Made by a program: the position numbers and the translations under genes. The notes under the pieces were generated by a model. It had not been told where the DNA came from. It saw only the letters and a list, made by a program, of their open reading frames with translations, and did not search any database. 30,730 nt of DNA, from the NCBI GenBank assembly GCA_000969725.1, contig JXSR01S005704.1. One strand, written 5' to 3'. The number at the start of each line of letters is the position of its first letter. Within the stretch, counting starts at the first letter, position 1. Below are positions 30,686 through 30,730 of the stretch, one piece after another. The DNA is from Ophiothrix spiculata (taxonomy: Eukaryota; Echinodermata; Ophiuroidea; Amphilepidida; Ophiotrichidae).

Positions 30686-30691
30686 AATAAA
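30686..30691 (+). promoter_or_regulatory. probable poly(A) signal AATAAA
   Basis: AATAAA in the context GCAATAAAGTTTGCTG, about 990 nt after the stop codon, with T/GT-rich sequence downstream. Two other AATAAA motifs (30053 and 30061) lie inside the foldback element and could give a shorter 3' end. Confidence 0.5.
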
Positions 30692-30730
30692 GTTTGCTGA
30701 TCAGGGATACCATTTTATACTGTATTTTCC

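Larger units (their letters stand above)
29695..30691 (+). other. 3' untranslated region
   Basis: It runs from the stop codon to the AATAAA at 30686-30691. Most of it (29712-30319) is a foldback transposon. The remainder is AT-rich with no coding signal. Confidence 0.6.

Overview
The window is eukaryotic nuclear DNA. It is AT-rich, has long introns with GT-AG splice sites, and is packed with short inverted-repeat transposons. I read one gene in it, on the + strand: the 3' part of a NEK9-like (NIMA-related) protein kinase gene. The kinase domain and the first RCC1 blades lie upstream of base 1. Sixteen coding exons between 666 and the stop codon at 29694 can be joined by eye. Every splice junction keeps the reading frame, giving 754 residues of the C-terminal part of the protein. 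The style of the repeats (deuterostome-type SINE tails, a Penelope-like element, a CR1/L2/Jockey-like LINE, many MITEs) and the NEK9 architecture suggest a marine invertebrate deuterostome, such as an echinoderm or hemichordate. The species cannot be settled from the sequence.

Layout of the gene: exons 1-4 (666-788, 3151-3337, 4884-5102, 6967-7222) encode the last blades of the RCC1 beta-propeller. Exons 4-7 (to 16076) encode a Ser/Pro-rich linker. Exon 8 (17224-17394) has a strongly basic, NLS-like cluster. Exons 9-10 (18993-20055) hold a short helix with the signature IPTWIKKELKD followed by an acidic stretch. Exons 11-14 encode a low-complexity tail with an SP site and an RG-rich patch. 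Exons 15-16 (28103-29694) encode a long charged coiled coil. In known NEK9 proteins the RCC1 domain restrains the kinase and the C-terminal coiled coil mediates dimerisation; the same roles are inferred here. A 3' UTR follows, with a likely poly(A) signal at 30686.

The rest is intron and 3' UTR made largely of repeats. It includes about twenty inverted-repeat elements and two tRNA-related SINEs on the minus strand (around 10022-10215 and 11404-11594). A LINE 3' end (6225-6955, minus) abuts exon 4. A 49-bp minisatellite lies at 13245-13584. A 241-bp tandem repeat (1442-2412) has its first unit interrupted by a TTAA-flanked element. A ~340-bp dispersed direct repeat occurs at 14440 and 23546.

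The most unusual structure is at 20132-20974. A MITE has been invaded by a 5'-truncated Penelope-like retroelement (20219-20728). That insert carries a GIY-YIG endonuclease remnant, 15-bp target duplications, and two 157-bp arms in inverted orientation, each containing a hammerhead-ribozyme-like motif. Other points of interest are a partial tandem copy of the exon 3 splice acceptor with an in-frame 81-nt extension, a 608-bp foldback element in the 3' UTR, and an 825-bp element with six copies of one 15-bp motif. I found no new multi-gene system. The novelty is in repeats and RNA structure, and in how closely they sit against splice sites.
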